Assembly (NCBI RefSeq): GCF_035046505.1
Contig: NC_089821.1
Location: 8,300,218-8,364,217, forward strand
From: Tiliqua scincoides
Taxonomy: Eukaryota; Chordata; Lepidosauria; Squamata; Scincidae
DNA: 64,000 bases
Direction: 5' to 3'
Shown here: positions 39,337 to 50,492 of the stretch, in pieces
Position numbering within the stretch: position 1 is the stretch's first letter
How the letters are laid out: every line of letters begins with the position of its first letter
Program-made: the position numbers and the translations under genes
Notes under the pieces: model-generated
The model's database searches: none
What the model was told of the DNA's origin: nothing
Seen by the model: only the letters and a program-made list of their open reading frames with translations

Positions 39337-40240
39337 TGATGATGAGTCCCTCAGTGTAGCTTTGAAAGATTAACAAAATGCTTGACTGGTTTCAGTCCAA
39401 ACCTTCCTCCACAGCAGTATTAATTCAAAGTGGCAGATCTCCAATGTGCAACAGAGCAAGGTGAAACCAGGCTTCTCTAACCTCAACATGCGACTTTCCA
39501 CAACAGATCAGCCTATCTCATTAAAGCTGCAAACCTAAGTCCCATCAAATTCATTGGAGCTTAGTTCTGAGTAAACATGCATAGGATTGCACTGTCATGA
39601 GAATTTAATGAATCCCTCTGCAATATATTTAAGGGCAGAGGCTAACACCACCCTTTATACAATCAGGAAGAAAAAATGGTATAATTGAATACTAGCATAA
39701 TTGCAATAAGTATAATTAAGGGACAAGGGGAAAATGAAGCCCAACTCTCATCTTTTAATGCTGGAAACAAGAGTGTGGCATGATGGAGGCTCCTGGGATA
39801 AATCTCTCAAGGGCAGCCAAAGGAAGTGAAATTCAAATGGGGTGGATTTTAGTGATACGCGATCAGGATCAATTGAGATTGTCTTGTCTCTAAGCTGATT
39901 TACACTAGGAGGTTAATTTAATTTTCAGAGGTCAGAAATTTAATTTGATACATTAGGCGTTGCTTTTTTCCCTCCCCAATCTGTGTCAAAGGCTAGATGG
40001 ATGGAAGTTTACTGTCATGTTCAAATCTCCTCTGGCACTTTCCTGAGTCGGGGTTTGCTCCCTTAATACATGCAGAGATAGAAGCAAGAGTTCAGCAAGA
40101 GTAATTTCCTCATTCCTTTATCTGTGTCCTGGCAGTGTTCAGCACTTTGCGAGTAGGAGCTAGGTCTGTGTCGCTTACCATTGAGAAACTGCACATCTTA
40201 GTCTGGCCGACCCAAAATTCCCAGGGATTTCACTACAGAA
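39337..40240. other. Unique sequence; candidate conserved non-coding part
   Basis: No repeat is recognised except a possible SINE-like 'ttctgagtaaacatgcataggattgc' at about 39570. The part 39850-39970 (ggaggttaatttaattttcag, gaaatttaatttgatac) is AT-rich and repeat-free. Confidence 0.3.
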
Positions 40241-40242
40241 AG

Positions 40243-41500
40243 ATAACATAAGAACATAAGAACAGCCCCACTGGATCAGGCCATAGGCCCATCTAGTCCA
40301 GCTTCCTGTATCTCACAGCGGCCCACCAAATGCCCCAGGGAGCACACCAGATAACAAGAGACCTCATCCTGGTACTCTCCCCTACATCTGGCATTCTGAC
40401 TTAACCCATTCCTAAAATCAGGAGGTTGCGCATACACATCATGGCTTGTACCCCATAATGGATTTTTCCTCCAGAAACTCGTCCAATCCCCTTTTAAAGG
40501 CGTCTAGGCTAGATGCCAGCACCACATCCTGTGGCAAGGAGTTCCACAGACCGACCACGCGCTGAGTAAAGAAATATTTTCTTTTGTCTGTCCTAACCCG
40601 CCCAACACTCAATTTGAGTGGATGTCCCCTGGTTCTGGTATTATGTGAGAGTGTAAAGAGCATCTCCCTATCCACTCTGTCCATCCCCTGCATAATTTTG
40701 TATGTCTCAATCATGTCCCCCCTCAAGCGTCTCTTTTCAAGGCTGAAGAGGCCCAAACGCCGTAGCCTTTCCTCATAAGGAAGGTGCCCCAGCCCCGTAA
40801 TCATCTTAGTCGCTCTCTTTTGCACCTTTTCCATTTCCACTATGTCTTTTTTGAGATGCGGCGACCAGAACTGGACACAATACTCCAGGTGTGGCCTTAC
40901 CATAGATTTGTACAACGGCATTATAATACTAACCGTTTTGTTCTCAATACCCTTCCTAATGATCCCAAGCATAGAATTGGCCTTCTTCACTGCCACCGCA
41001 CATTGGGTCGACACTTTCATCGACCTGTCCACCACCACCCCAAGATCTCTCTCCTGATCTGTCACAGACAGCTCAGAACCCATCAGCCTATATCTAAAGT
41101 TTTGATTTTTTGCCCCAATGTGCATGACTTTACACTTACTGACATTGAAGCGCATCTGCCATTTTGCTGCCCATTCTGCCAGTCTGGAGAGATCCTTCTG
41201 GAGCTCCTCACAATCACTTCTGGTCTTTACCACTCGGAAAAGTTTGGTGTCGTCTGCAAACTTAGCCACTTCACTGCTCAACCCTGTCTCCAGGTCATTT
41301 ATGAAGAGGTTGAAAAGCACCGGTCCCAGGACAGATCCTTGGGGCACACCGCTTTTCACCTCTCTCCATTGTGAAAATTGCCCATTGACACCCACTCTCT
41401 GCTTCCTGGCCTCCAACCAGTTCTCAATCCAGGAGAGGACCTGTCCTCTAATTCCCTGACTGTGGAGTTTTTTCAGTAGCCTTTAGTGAGGGACCGTGTC
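40243..41500 (-). mobile_element. CR1-clade LINE, second recent copy
   Basis: From the tail at 40243 (acataagaacataagaac) to the 5' truncation near 41500 it parallels 18670-19935 with only scattered single differences (for example at the YRLMGSE segment and near the C-terminus). It has one tail unit and no linker. Confidence 0.93.
40439..41416 (-). CDS. CR1 reverse transcriptase, partial (325 codons from first Met)
   Basis: The frame runs from MEARKQRVGVNGQFS through SGVPQGSVLGPVLFNLFINDL and FADDTKLF (catalytic FADD) to the shared C-terminus ending EEKSIMGYKP. Compared with 18874-20240 I count about five residue differences: R for T before YRLMG, V for A in CAVAV, E for K in GLDEFLEE, and few others. 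Upstream of the first Met the similarity continues to about 41487 before the 5' truncation. The endonuclease and the first RT blocks are missing, so it is not functional alone. Confidence 0.92.
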   Translation of the reverse strand: MEARKQRVGVNGQFSQWREVKSGVPQGSVLGPVLFNLFINDLETGLSSEVAKFADDTKLFRVVKTRSDCEELQKDLSRLAEWAAKWQMRFNVSKCKVMHIGAKNQNFRYRLMGSELSVTDQERDLGVVVDRSMKVSTQCAVAVKKANSMLGIIRKGIENKTVSIIMPLYKSMVRPHLEYCVQFWSPHLKKDIVEMEKVQKRATKMITGLGHLPYEERLRRLGLFSLEKRRLRGDMIETYKIMQGMDRVDREMLFTLSHNTRTRGHPLKLSVGRVRTDKRKYFFTQRVVGLWNSLPQDVVLASSLDAFKRGLDEFLEEKSIMGYKP

Positions 41501-41524
41501 AAGAGATTTTTATATGTCTTAGGG

Positions 41525-41760
41525 CAGTGTTTCTCACACTTACTGGGGTCATGGCCAGTGGCATAGCTGGAGGGGGGCAAAGCACTCAACCTGGCATTCG
41601 GCTCCGTTTTGCTCCCCCCGCCGGGAATGGCTCCGAAGGGAGGGGCCGCTTGCCCACCCTGCTGAGGCTCCCTGCCAGGCTGAGTGCTCCGCCCCCCCTC
41701 CAGCTACGCCACCAGTCATGACACCATCACAACTTTTTCTTCCCAGCTGAACCAGATGCC
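41525..41760. mobile_element. hAT-like end (CAGTGTTTCTCACAC) hosting another MITE
   Basis: CAGTGTTTCTCACACTTACTGG at 41525 looks like the end of a CAGTGGTTCTCAAAC-type element. The MITE at 41556-41714 lies inside it. The far end of the outer element was not located. Confidence 0.45.
41556..41714. mobile_element. hAT MITE (CAGTGGCATAGC family), 159 bp
   Basis: It starts CAGTGGCATAGCTGGAGGG and ends CCCTCCAGCTACGCCACCA. Flanks gtcatggc (41548-41555) and gtcatgac (41715-41722) match at 7 of 8. The interior has the family words ggctccgttttgctcccc and gggaatggctccgaaggg. Confidence 0.85.
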
Positions 41761-42535
41761 ACCATCTTATACCACGTGAAATCTTGCACAATCCAAGATG
41801 GTGGCGCTCGCTCAGATCTCACAAAGCCTCATATGATCCAAGACGGCAACCCCCATGAGATTTGGGCGCCTCCCATCTTGGATCGTGTGAGGTTTCACTC
41901 AATCCAAGATGGCAGTGCCCTAGAGCGCTGGTAGGAGGGGGCAGTGGGAGCACGATGTGGCAACAATGAATGCCCCAGGGCAGAGTCTGGGGGCAGTCAT
42001 GCGCACCCTTGGTGGGGTGTCCAAGGCAATGCCCCTCAGGCTTCACGCTGGTTACAGCTCTGGCTGCAGAAGGGGGAGAGTGGCCTGGACCTTTCAACCA
42101 GATTGCCATCCTGTTGTGGCTTTTGGATACCACCCAAATAACTTCAGGAATCCTCCGATTTCTTTCTCCTGTTTCTTCGAATGGAACAGGTTCGCCGCTT
42201 GCAGCGGTTTTACCCCTATAAAAATTAATCAGAACACTTATGCTACCTCTCTGTGCTGCACTTAGGAAAGAAAGAGACTGAGGGCTTTTCCAGTACTCTA
42301 GTCAAAGGCCTCGGATCAGAGAGATGTAAAGTTGCCCTAAAACTTGCTACAGGCCCTTCAGTCAAACTGCCAGCATCTGTTCTTAGTGAATCATTTTGTC
42401 AAGGTACCGTTTCACTGGAGTGTGAAGGGAATAAAGTTATTCCAGTTGTACAGTTGCAAATGTTTAAACCAAATGTCTTTTTTTTTTTGTTCTCCTTGCT
42501 ATTCAGCGTTAACGTGAACACAGATGACCACTAAT
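41761..42535. other. Mostly unrecognised; small repeated motif 'atccaagatgg'
   Basis: Four forms of (g)atccaagatgg/atgatccaagacgg occur in alternating orientation at 41788-41915. A worn ggttacagctctg hAT end lies at about 42050-42064. The rest is unique. Confidence 0.4.
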
Positions 42536-43008
42536 GGCCCAATCCCATCCTGGGACAGCCTGCATGGGGTAGGGCATCCACTGCATCCTGTGGGATGGAT
42601 GGGGATGATACTGGCCTGGAGAGGTAAGTAAAGAAAAATCTCACTTACCTCTTCAACTGCTGCCTGGTCCCCTATGGGACTCTTCAAAGCTATGTCAGCT
42701 GATGGCATAGCATTGATGAGCCTTCTGGGGGCAGATCTGGTTCGGGGGTTCCAGATTTGACATCTGCCACAATCGCTGAGATCTGCCCCGTCCCATCCCC
42801 CTGATCCACCCGCCCCATCCCAGCCCGGTCTACCCCCACCATCAGCAAGCACACACCCCTGTCTGTTGGGTGGTTCTACTGGTATGCAGCCTTCTGGGCC
42901 TTCCATCAGCAGCAGTGCTCTGCAGATCAGCAGAGAGGTTGCAGCGACGGTGGATCTTGTGGTATGCAGTGGATCTCAGGATCCACCAGCGTACCACACA
43001 GATAGTAT
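42536..43008. mobile_element. GGGCCCAATCC-type element, long form
   Basis: It starts ggcccaatcccatcctggg and ends near gatagtattgggtgatt. The interior gaggtaagtaaagaaaaatc / cacttacctcttcaactgc is shared with 26978-27423. Confidence 0.62.
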
Positions 43009-43578
43009 TGGGTGATTAATGGAGGTCATGGAGAGGAGAGCCTTTAGTCTGTATACTCCAGCTAAGTGATATTGTTCTCACAACCAGATGGGGGTAGGTG
43101 AAATAGTGAAACATGGCAAACTGAATGGCAAGAGCCTATGAATGGTCAGCTCTCCACATCGTTGGAGCCACTATGGGAGACATTTTAAGCAGCACAAGGT
43201 CTTTTGTTTTCATCCACTATCTCCCATGGATAAACTCTGTAACTTGTAGTTTCAAAACCTTGTCGCTACTCAGAATTTCCACAAGCCGTTTTGACCGTGT
43301 TATAAGATTGGTGCACTTGTGTGTGGGCCTGGGTGTTGGTATACGTGAAATTGCTGGCTTTGCATTTTAAGGACAAACCATAATATTCACTTGGCAACAC
43401 CATTCTTTCATCTCATTATTTGTGTCTAAAAATGATAGTTGTGGATGGGAGAGCCTCACCTCATGGTGACTTTTCCCTGTAATCTTTCTTCTTAGAGAAA
43501 ATGACTTTTGGTTTATTTATACATACCAAAATTCCAACCTCACCTTTCCCTATCAACACTAGTCAGGTTAATTTATAA
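43009..43578. other. Nothing recognised
   Basis: Unique-looking interval with no shared repeats. Confidence 0.35.
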
Positions 43579-43864
43579 CAGTGATTTTCAACATTTTTCT
43601 TATCACAGCACACTGACCTCTATGGTCTTCTCTATGGTCTTTATCTCTTGTGATGTTACTTCTGGCTTCTGGGAGACTCTTCTGGGTTCTGTGGCTCTGT
43701 TTCTAGGACAAGTGCCTGGAGCAGCAGACCCCTTAAAGCATTTGCCCTAGAAACAGAGACAAAGAACCTGGGAGAGTTTTTCCGTGATTTTCAGCCACTG
43801 TGTTCCAGACTCACAAGGCACACCTGTGGACTTTTCATGTCAGCTCACCAGTTGAAAACCCCTG
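43579..43864. mobile_element. hAT-like element (CAGTGATTTTCAAC ends)
   Basis: Left CAGTGATTTTCAACATTTTTC with cacagcacactga is mirrored on the right by caaggcacacctgtgg and CAGTTGAAAACCCCTG. The interior has a large inverted pair (gctctgtttctaggacaagtg / gccctagaaacagagac). No clear target duplication is seen. Confidence 0.65.
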
Positions 43865-43984
43865 GCTTCTTCGCATTGTTCTAAAACATTGCAATGCTCT
43901 TAAAAAAAAAAAAAAAAAGAACCATTTAAAACACTATTAATCCAGCCAGAATAAAAACTTGTCCACTGTCCATCTAAATGCAGG

Positions 43985-44432
43985 CAGTGAAGGGGTTAGG
44001 CAAGTTTCTTACAGAAGGCAATTCCATAACACCAGAACCAGGGGATATCCACTAAAGTTAAGTGTTGGGAGAGTTAGGACAGACAAAAGAGAATATTTCT
44101 TGACCCAGCGTGTAATTAGTCTGTGGAACTCCTTGCCACAGGAAGTAGTGATGACATCTTGCCTAGATGCCTTTAAGAGGAGATTAGACAAATTTCTGGA
44201 GGAAAAGTCCATCATGGGTTACAAGCCATGGTAGGTACGCGCAAGCTCCTGGTTTTAGAGGTAGGCTTTCTCTGATTGCCATGTGCAGGGGAGGACACCA
44301 GGACGCAGGTGGTGTCTCTTGTCTTGTGTGTTACCTGAAGCATTTGGTGGGTCACTGTGAGATACAGGAAGCTGGACTAGATGGGCCTTTGACCTGATCC
44401 AGCAGGGCTCTTCTTATGTTCTTATATTCTGG
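43985..44432 (+). mobile_element. CR1 LINE 3' end, older copy
   Basis: The RT C-terminus (44020-44232) is followed by a diverged 3' UTR and tail ending TTCTTATGTTCTTATATTC at about 44432. It has one tail unit. The tail reads gatccagcagggctcttc, a variant distinct from the cagtggggctgttc of the array family, so it belongs to a different subfamily. Confidence 0.88.
44020..44233 (+). pseudogene. CR1 reverse transcriptase C-terminal fragment
   Basis: NTRTRGYPLKLSVGRVRTDKR, then EYFLTQRVISLWNSLPQEVVM and TSCLDAFKRRLDKFLEEKSIMGYKPW, then stop. This corresponds to the last ~70 residues of CR1 ORF2; the copy is 5'-truncated and has moderate divergence. Confidence 0.85.
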
Positions 44433-44920
44433 GCCCCATAGCACAAGAGAACCTCCTTGTCCTACCCACCCATTCACCTCTGCATCAAGGAAATTTCTCA
44501 TGATTGGAGAATGTTGGGGAAATGTGACGCCAAAGCAGATTCAGTAGATGTACAAATTAATTCTATGCACCCGACCCAATGTGACTTTGCAGTTATTGCT
44601 GCTATTTGAATAATTTTTTTTTAAACTCACACACAGGATTGCCTTAATCTGTTTCTAGTTGAAAAGGATTTTTGACCCAACATGCAAACATTACAAGCAA
44701 TTAGGTAGGATGCTAGTAGGGCATATGGGAAGTGGGGAAGAGGTCCAGATCTGGGATCTGTTTTGGCAGCAACCAGGGTTCCCTTGCCCGAGCAAATGCT
44801 GGCTGGCTACAAACCTTTGAAACAATCCTCCATCTGTGACCTGTGAGATAAATTAGGACAGTCAGTGGTGTTCAATCAACACTGATGATACGATGGAGTT
44901 TTGGCTCACAGTATCCCAGG
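44433..44920. other. Nothing recognised
   Basis: Unique-looking interval with no shared repeats or coding motif. Confidence 0.35.
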
Positions 44921-45145
44921 CAGTGATTTTTAATGACTGTGCCACAGCACACTGGTGTGCCCCAAAATGTCTGCAGGTGTGTCGGGGGAGTTCGGGGGGA
45001 AGTTCATATATTAGTAGGGCCTTTGGGAGATGTGCGCCTCAGTCAGCAATGCGGTGTGCCTTGTCGATTGTCAAAAAAACTGAGGGAGTACTCTTACTGT
45101 GTTAGCATCAGTGTGCCATGAGATGAAAAAGGTTGAAAACTACTG
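44921..45145. mobile_element. hAT-like element (CAGTGATTTTTAA / TTGAAAACTACTG)
   Basis: The ends are imperfect inverted repeats with internal ccacagcacactgg / cagtgtgccatgag. Flanks share TCCCAG only, so the exact target duplication is uncertain. Length is 225 bp. Confidence 0.68.
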
Positions 45146-45168
45146 TCCCAGAGATTTGTAATCTAGCC

Positions 45169-45542
45169 CAGGGGTCTCTAAACTTTTTGGCCAAAAGGCC
45201 ACATCAAATACCTGGCACAGTGTGGAGGGCCAGAAAAAAAATTAAATATAAAATTTAAATAAATACATTAGAGATGGAACTTAGATGAATGACTGAAATG
45301 TATGAATGAATGAATGAATGAATGGGCTCAAATGTCCAGGATTTCTCCAAGCACAAACACAGCCCAAGAAATAAAGCAAACACACTTAAATGGACCCCCA
45401 TTCCCCCACCCCACAAGCACAACTTCTGGTTGTGTTTGGTCAACTGGGCCAGAGGCTCTCAAGGGATCAGAGGCTAGCTGCGGGCTGGATGGAGGCTCTC
45501 CGCAGGCCGCGTCTGGCCCGAGCCGGGGTTTGGAGACCCCTG
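45169..45542. mobile_element. hAT MITE (CAGGGGTCTCCAAAC family)
   Basis: It starts CAGGGGTCTCTAAACTTTTTG and ends GGGTTTGGAGACCCCTG, 374 bp, with perfect ATCTAGCC duplications at 45161-45168 and 45543-45550. It carries an internal (ATGA)n run at 45300-45324. Confidence 0.93.
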
Positions 45543-45550
45543 ATCTAGCC

Positions 45551-46226
45551 AGTTGGCACAGTCTCCAAGTCTTTGGGTCTCCAAGTCTTTTAATGCCTCT
45601 GGTCACAGTAAAGATCTGAGCTGTTTCAGGCACAGGGAGTGTGTGTGTGTGTGGGGGGGGGGGTGTTCTCCTCTAATATCTGACTGGCCGGGAGAGACAG
45701 GACAGAACTGCAACTATTTATGTGTTTTAAATGGTTTACTCAGTCCTAAGCCAACTACAGAATGCTCCAAGGTGCTCTCTCTCCCTCTCCCACCCCATCT
45801 GCTCCTTCACTGCATTATCACAGATTTGGCAGCGAATTAGAAGTTGCTGGCACTTAACTGAACAATTACCACAATTACAACAGACATTTGTCCCCTGTTT
45901 TATCATCATCATCATCATTTATTTTTCTCTGTCCAACCAGGTGAGAAGCAACTTTTTGCTACATTTCAGTTGAACTCAAAGTCACAGACATTCTCTCATG
46001 AGTCAGAACACACCATTACAAATCTGGTCTAAATATGAGCTAAAAAGTCACAAAATAAAATCATTTTCACTTCTTTTTTAAGTTATAGTTTTATTTTAAA
46101 AGATCAAACATACAAACTCAGTAAATTAGAAATACGAATTAGAAATAGATGAAAATATAAAGAAAAAAGGGGGGGAAAGGTATTAAAAGCGGTGTGGCAG
46201 GTGTGGAATTCTCAATCTACATTTTA
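45551..46226. other. Mostly unrecognised
   Basis: Contains (GT)n(G)n at 45641-45664 and (ATC)n at 45903-45920. 46070-46180 is AT-rich. No gene is recognised. Confidence 0.4.
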
Positions 46227-46227
46227 C

Positions 46228-46326
46228 TCTCCTGGCCCAGAATGGCTCCGAAGGGAGACGCTTGCGGACCACAGTGAGGCTCCCTGCAAAACTTAGTCCT
46301 TTGCACCCCCTCTAGCTACGCTACTG
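46228..46326. mobile_element. hAT MITE (CAGTGGCGTAGC family), right arm only
   Basis: cagaatggctccgaagggag, gaggctccctgcaaaactt and the end cccctctagctacgctactg match the right arm of 36909-37114. Confidence 0.68.
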
Positions 46327-46705
46327 CTTGTATCCAATCACACTTGCAAAAAAAAGTATGTAAAAATCAGATTAGCATCAGGCTAACGATTCCCAAAGAT
46401 TCCATCTTGTCTCTCAGTGAGCATCAGAGCAGTTTGTTCCTGTCTGGAGTCATCCTGCTAAGAATGCTTGAAGACCTTCAGTGAGGCATTGAAGATTCTG
46501 CCATCTATCAGACATGAACTTAAAGATTTGTTAGCATCAACAAATTAAAGCAAATGTCATGCAGCTGTCTTGCCTGAGAGCCTTGCTCAACCAAGAGCTT
46601 AGCAAGCTGGCTTTAGCTGAAACATCTCCCTGAAAACCAACACAGTCTCAGGCACTTATATGGGCTGGGAAGCAGAGAAATGTGTCACAGAAAGGGAGAG
46701 AAGAG
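46327..46705. other. Nothing recognised
   Basis: Unique-looking interval with no shared repeats. Confidence 0.35.
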
Positions 46706-46710
46706 CAAGT

Positions 46711-47790
46711 CATAAGAACATCAGAACAGCCCCACTGGATCAGGCCATAGGCCCATCTAGTCCAGCTTCCTGTATCTCACAGCGGCCCACCAAATGCCCC
46801 AGGGAGCACACCAGATAACAAGAGACCTGCAAGGCTTCCTGGGAATTGTAGTTAAGAACATAAGAACAGCCCCACTGGATCAGGCCATAGGCCCATCTAG
46901 TCCAGCTTCCTGTATCTCGCAGCGGCCCACCAAATGCCCCAGGGAGCACACCAGATAACAAGAGACCTGCAAGGCTTCCTGGGAATTGTAGTTAAGAACA
47001 TAAGAACAGCCCCACGGGAACAGGCCACAGGCCCATCTAGTCCAGCTTCCTGTGTCTCACAGCGGCCCACCAAATGCCACAGGGAGCACACCAGATAACA
47101 AGAGACCTGCAAGGCTTCCTGGGAATTGTAGTTAAGAACATAAGAACAGCCCCACTGGATCAGGCCACAGGCCCATCTAGTCCAGCTTCCTGTGTCTCAC
47201 AGCGGCCCACCAAATGCCCCAGGGAGCACACCAGATAACAAGAGACCTCATCCTGGTGCCCTCCCTTGCATTGGCATTCTGACACAGCCCATTTCTAAAA
47301 TCAGGAGGTTGCACATACACATCATGGCTTGTACCCCATAATGGATTTTTCCTCCAGAAACTTGTCCAATCCCCTTTTAAAGGCGTCCAGGCCAGATGCC
47401 ATCACCACATCCTGTGGCAAGGAGTTCCACAGACCAACCACATGCTGAGTAAAGAAATATTTTCTCTTGTCTTTTCTAACTCTCCCAACACTCAATTTTA
47501 GTGGATGTCCCCTGGTTCTGGTGTTATGTGAGAGTGTAAAGAGCATCTCCCTATCCACCCCCTGCATAATTTTGTATGTCTCAATCATGTCCCCCCTCAG
47601 GCGCCTCTTTTCTAGGCCGAAGAGGCCCAAACGCCGTAGCCTTTCCTCATAAGGAAGCTGCCCCAGCCCCATAATCATCTTAGTCGCTCTCTTTTGATTC
47701 TTTTCCATTTCCACTATGTCTTTTTTGAGATGCGGCGACCAGAACTGGACACAATACTCCAAGTCCTGGAAGAAGGTAGGTTGATCAAGG
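46711..47790 (-). mobile_element. CR1 LINE 3' end with four tail units
   Basis: The minus strand carries an RT C-terminus (47322-47765) then the 3' UTR and four 140-bp-spaced tail units starting near 46717, 46857, 46997 and 47137. The three junctions carry the ctgggaattgtagtt linker. The 5' truncation is near 47765, where CR1 similarity stops. Confidence 0.93.
47322..47765 (-). pseudogene. CR1 reverse transcriptase C-terminal fragment (~148 residues)
   Basis: From EYCVQFWSPHLKKDIVEMEK, then KRATKMIMGLGQLPYEERLRRLG, LRGDMIETYKIMQG to WNSLPQDVVMASGLDAFKRG and LDKFLEEKSIMGYKP. One small in-frame deletion (MDR of GMDRVDREML) and a few substitutions separate it from the 18.9-kb copy. The first ~19 codons of the 166-codon open frame (to 47822) are flanking sequence. 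No catalytic blocks remain. Confidence 0.88.
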
Positions 47791-48110
47791 GCAGTAGTGC
47801 CTAGGGGTCTGCGTGCGCACAATCCTTCATGCTCCCCACTTTCCCTTTACTGGAGGAACAGCTGAATAGGGAAAAAAACTTGGGTAGATTGTATTTGCTG
47901 CCACCATCCCAGGCTACAAAGACTAAGCAGAGGAGGACCATCTGGGGGGGAAAAAAAAACTCTCCTCCCAGGAGAACACTGGACCGTAAGTGTTTTTATT
48001 AAACCTGGGGAAGCTGCAAACTGGCTGGAATAAGTTTGCAAACCAGAAAAATAAAGTAATTCCTTAATGCAGTCCAAGCTAGGCTATTTTCACTGCTCAA
48101 GGAAGTCTCC
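47791..48110. other. Nothing recognised
   Basis: Flanking unique sequence between two LINE fragments. Confidence 0.35.
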
Positions 48111-48114
48111 AGTC

Positions 48115-48612
48115 CTTGCTCTTGCAGTTGCAAGTAGTAGCTCCTCTCGGAGCTTGCAACTAATGTGTCACTCAGCATTGGTCATGTCCAGGTTTACTTT
48201 CAGCCTCGTTCAGGCCCCAACCACTTCTAGCCAGTGCTGCAAGACTCCAACAACCTCCTTGGAAAGTGGTAGAAAGGAGAGACAGAGCTGGGTGTCATCC
48301 CCATCCTGGTGGCACCCCGTTCCAAGTCTCCCCCAGTGGTTTCATGTAGGTGTTAAATAACATAGGGAACAGAATGAATCCTTGAGCCACCCCACAAATC
48401 GGTGACCCACTCCAACAAAGCATCCCCCCAGCCTTACCATCTGGGTCCAATCAGCCAGGAAGCAGTGCAATCACTGAAAGTACCCCCAAGCCCCAACACA
48501 GCCAGTCAGTCCAGAAGGATACCATGGTCAACGGTGTTGAAGGCCACAGAAAGGTTCAGCAGGGCCAGCAGGGAAGCAGTCCCCCATGTAGTACTCAGTG
48601 CAGGTCATCAAC
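48115..48612 (-). mobile_element. Eroded L2-clade LINE, RT core
   Basis: On the minus strand, 48545-48612 translates to a LLNLSVAFNTVDHGIL-like stretch, matching the first RT palm motif 'LD.SAAFDTVDH.IL'. 48330-48360 gives an LFN.YMKPLGE-like stretch, the segment before the YADDTQL motif. Frames are broken by stops and shifts in between, and the YADD itself is not legible. It is an old L2/Rex1-type copy, older than 5355-6008. Confidence 0.65.
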
Positions 48613-48769
48613 CAAGGCAGTCAATGTCAGGAATGCTAGGGGTATGCTGGTTTGCCCCCACTAGCAGAGCAGAGTAGCATGTAGGAGAGCATTTGAGGTG
48701 AGCAGTCCCGACTTGTACTGAAGAAAGTTTCATCAAAACAAAAAGCTTATCAAGAACACAGCAAAAGAC

Positions 48770-48900
48770 AGGGAGGGACACCAGATAACAGGGAGAACAC
48801 CCTGGACGCCCCCAGGGAGGACACCAGATAACAAGAGACCTGCATCCCGGTGCCCTCCCCAGCATCTGGTATTCTGATGTAGCCCATTTCTAAAATGGGT
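48770..48900 (-). mobile_element. CR1 3' UTR fragment
   Basis: ccagggaggacaccagataac, aagagacctgcatcccgg and tagcccatttctaaaatggg align with the CR1 3' UTR. The cacc-agataaca block appears twice (48778 and 48822), so a small internal duplication has occurred. The terminal tail is missing. Confidence 0.75.
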
Positions 48901-49376
48901 TCCACATCACACACTAGCAAAGACTCCAGCAGCACTTCTCCCAGTCACCATCCACTAACAACCCACACCCATAGCTTCCAGTATCTGTTTATATATTGGT
49001 GCCAGTCAATCACAGAGCAGGTGACCTCATTGTCTCCTGACTCGTATTTCACAGTATTGCATCAGCGCACATTCACGATGACTCAGCACTTTCCTTTGTG
49101 CCTTGGTCACATGGTACAAACACAGTGCTTTAACATTATCCAGGCTGAAAAATTTCCTTTCGTGCCGGATGCAGCACAAACCTTGACAGCCAAGACTGTC
49201 TGTGTCCTATAGCCAGGTCTTGAAAGGGGGTCCAGATAATTGAAAGGGGTCCAGCTAATCTTTTTCTTCTAGAATTCCCTGGAGCTGAGATGCTACCACT
49301 CGTTTGATCACCTTGACCAAGTAAGGTTAAGGAAGCTGGATACTCATTAGAAGTTACCATTAGGTTATAGGGAGGT
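48901..49376. other. Nothing recognised
   Basis: Unique-looking interval with no shared repeats. Confidence 0.35.
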
Positions 49377-49400
49377 TGTTGTTGTTGTTGTTGTTGTTGT
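49376..49400. repeat. (GTT)n microsatellite
   Basis: Eight GTT units. Glutamine-repeat open frames on the minus strand are an artefact of this tract. Confidence 0.95.
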
Positions 49401-50105
49401 TTTTCCAGGAGATAGTGAATTACCTCCATCTTTGAGGTTTTGTCAATACCTCTTCCACTAAAAGATGCATTTACTGCCCTTCCTACCCATTCAGCTAACC
49501 CCCATCCCACTGATCGCAATAGCCACCTCCATAGAATCACCAACTGCCCTATGAAGAGAAAGAGAATAGAAGCAAGCAAGGCATATAGATTCATCCTTTC
49601 CCAAGCTGTCCTTGTTGCAATGTTTTTATGGCGCCAATGATTTTATGGTTTTATCATGGCATTTTCATGCTTTAATTGACCTTGGGGGCCTCTTCGGCAG
49701 CTAAATGGTGAGAAGAAATTCATCGGAAGAAATAGATATGCTTGATTATAAAGGTAGTGGTGGTGGTGAATAGCAGACTTGATCTTTCCATACAGACTGG
49801 AAACAGAGGCTCATAAATTATTCCATTATTATGTGATTTGAAGTACAAATCCTAGAGCTCAAATTTAAATCCATATATTTTTAAATTCTTACAGTACTTT
49901 TCTATGATTCCATTAAGGGAAGGCATTGAAATAGCATTTTCTTTGTCCTCTTCAGATCTCCAGTCATATTTTAGAGCATCTTTGAGGGCTGCAAGTGAAC
50001 TGCAAATGAAGAAACACTTATTAGCCTTGGCTCTCTGGAATATAACAGGGGATTTTTTTTTAACCACTACTTGTAACACACCTATAATAAGGGAATTTTG
50101 AGGGA
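49401..50105. other. Unique sequence, nothing recognised
   Basis: A 112-codon minus-strand frame (49852-50190) starts within the CA repeat; its non-repetitive part has no family motif I recognise. 49640-49830 is AT-rich and repeat-free. Confidence 0.35.
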
Positions 50106-50108
<3 letters not shown>

Positions 50109-50151
<43 letters not shown>

Positions 50152-50215
50152 ATATATGTATATTGTGTATATGCCTATACAATCGTACATACATGTATAT
50201 GTATATACATATACA
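50109..50215. repeat. (CA)n followed by TA/TG-rich tract
   Basis: About twenty CA units (50109-50149), then alternating tatatgtatat sequence. Confidence 0.96.
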
Positions 50216-50490
50216 AAAGTATGTATTTAATATTTAATAAATTATAGGCACATATATAGCTATTTAGATGAGCTGTATTTATAGCAAATACAGGGTGCTC
50301 CTCTTCAGTTCATGATCAAGAGGCTCAAGCCACCAGGAAAGATGCTTTTAACCCCATGTTGGTTTCCATGCTAGACATACATTTGGAAATGACAGGTCCT
50401 TACCCATGAAATTATAGCTGATGTTCTTATTACCACTGCAGTATTGAACACTGGTTCAACCTCAAGAGTGTGCTAGACTCTATACAGAAC
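50216..50490. other. Nothing recognised
   Basis: Short unique interval. Confidence 0.35.
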
Positions 50491-50492
50491 TG

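Noticed and set aside
49136-49594. 152-codon minus-strand frame with a glutamine run
   Set aside because: The glutamine run is the (GTT)n tract and the rest has no motif or splice context.
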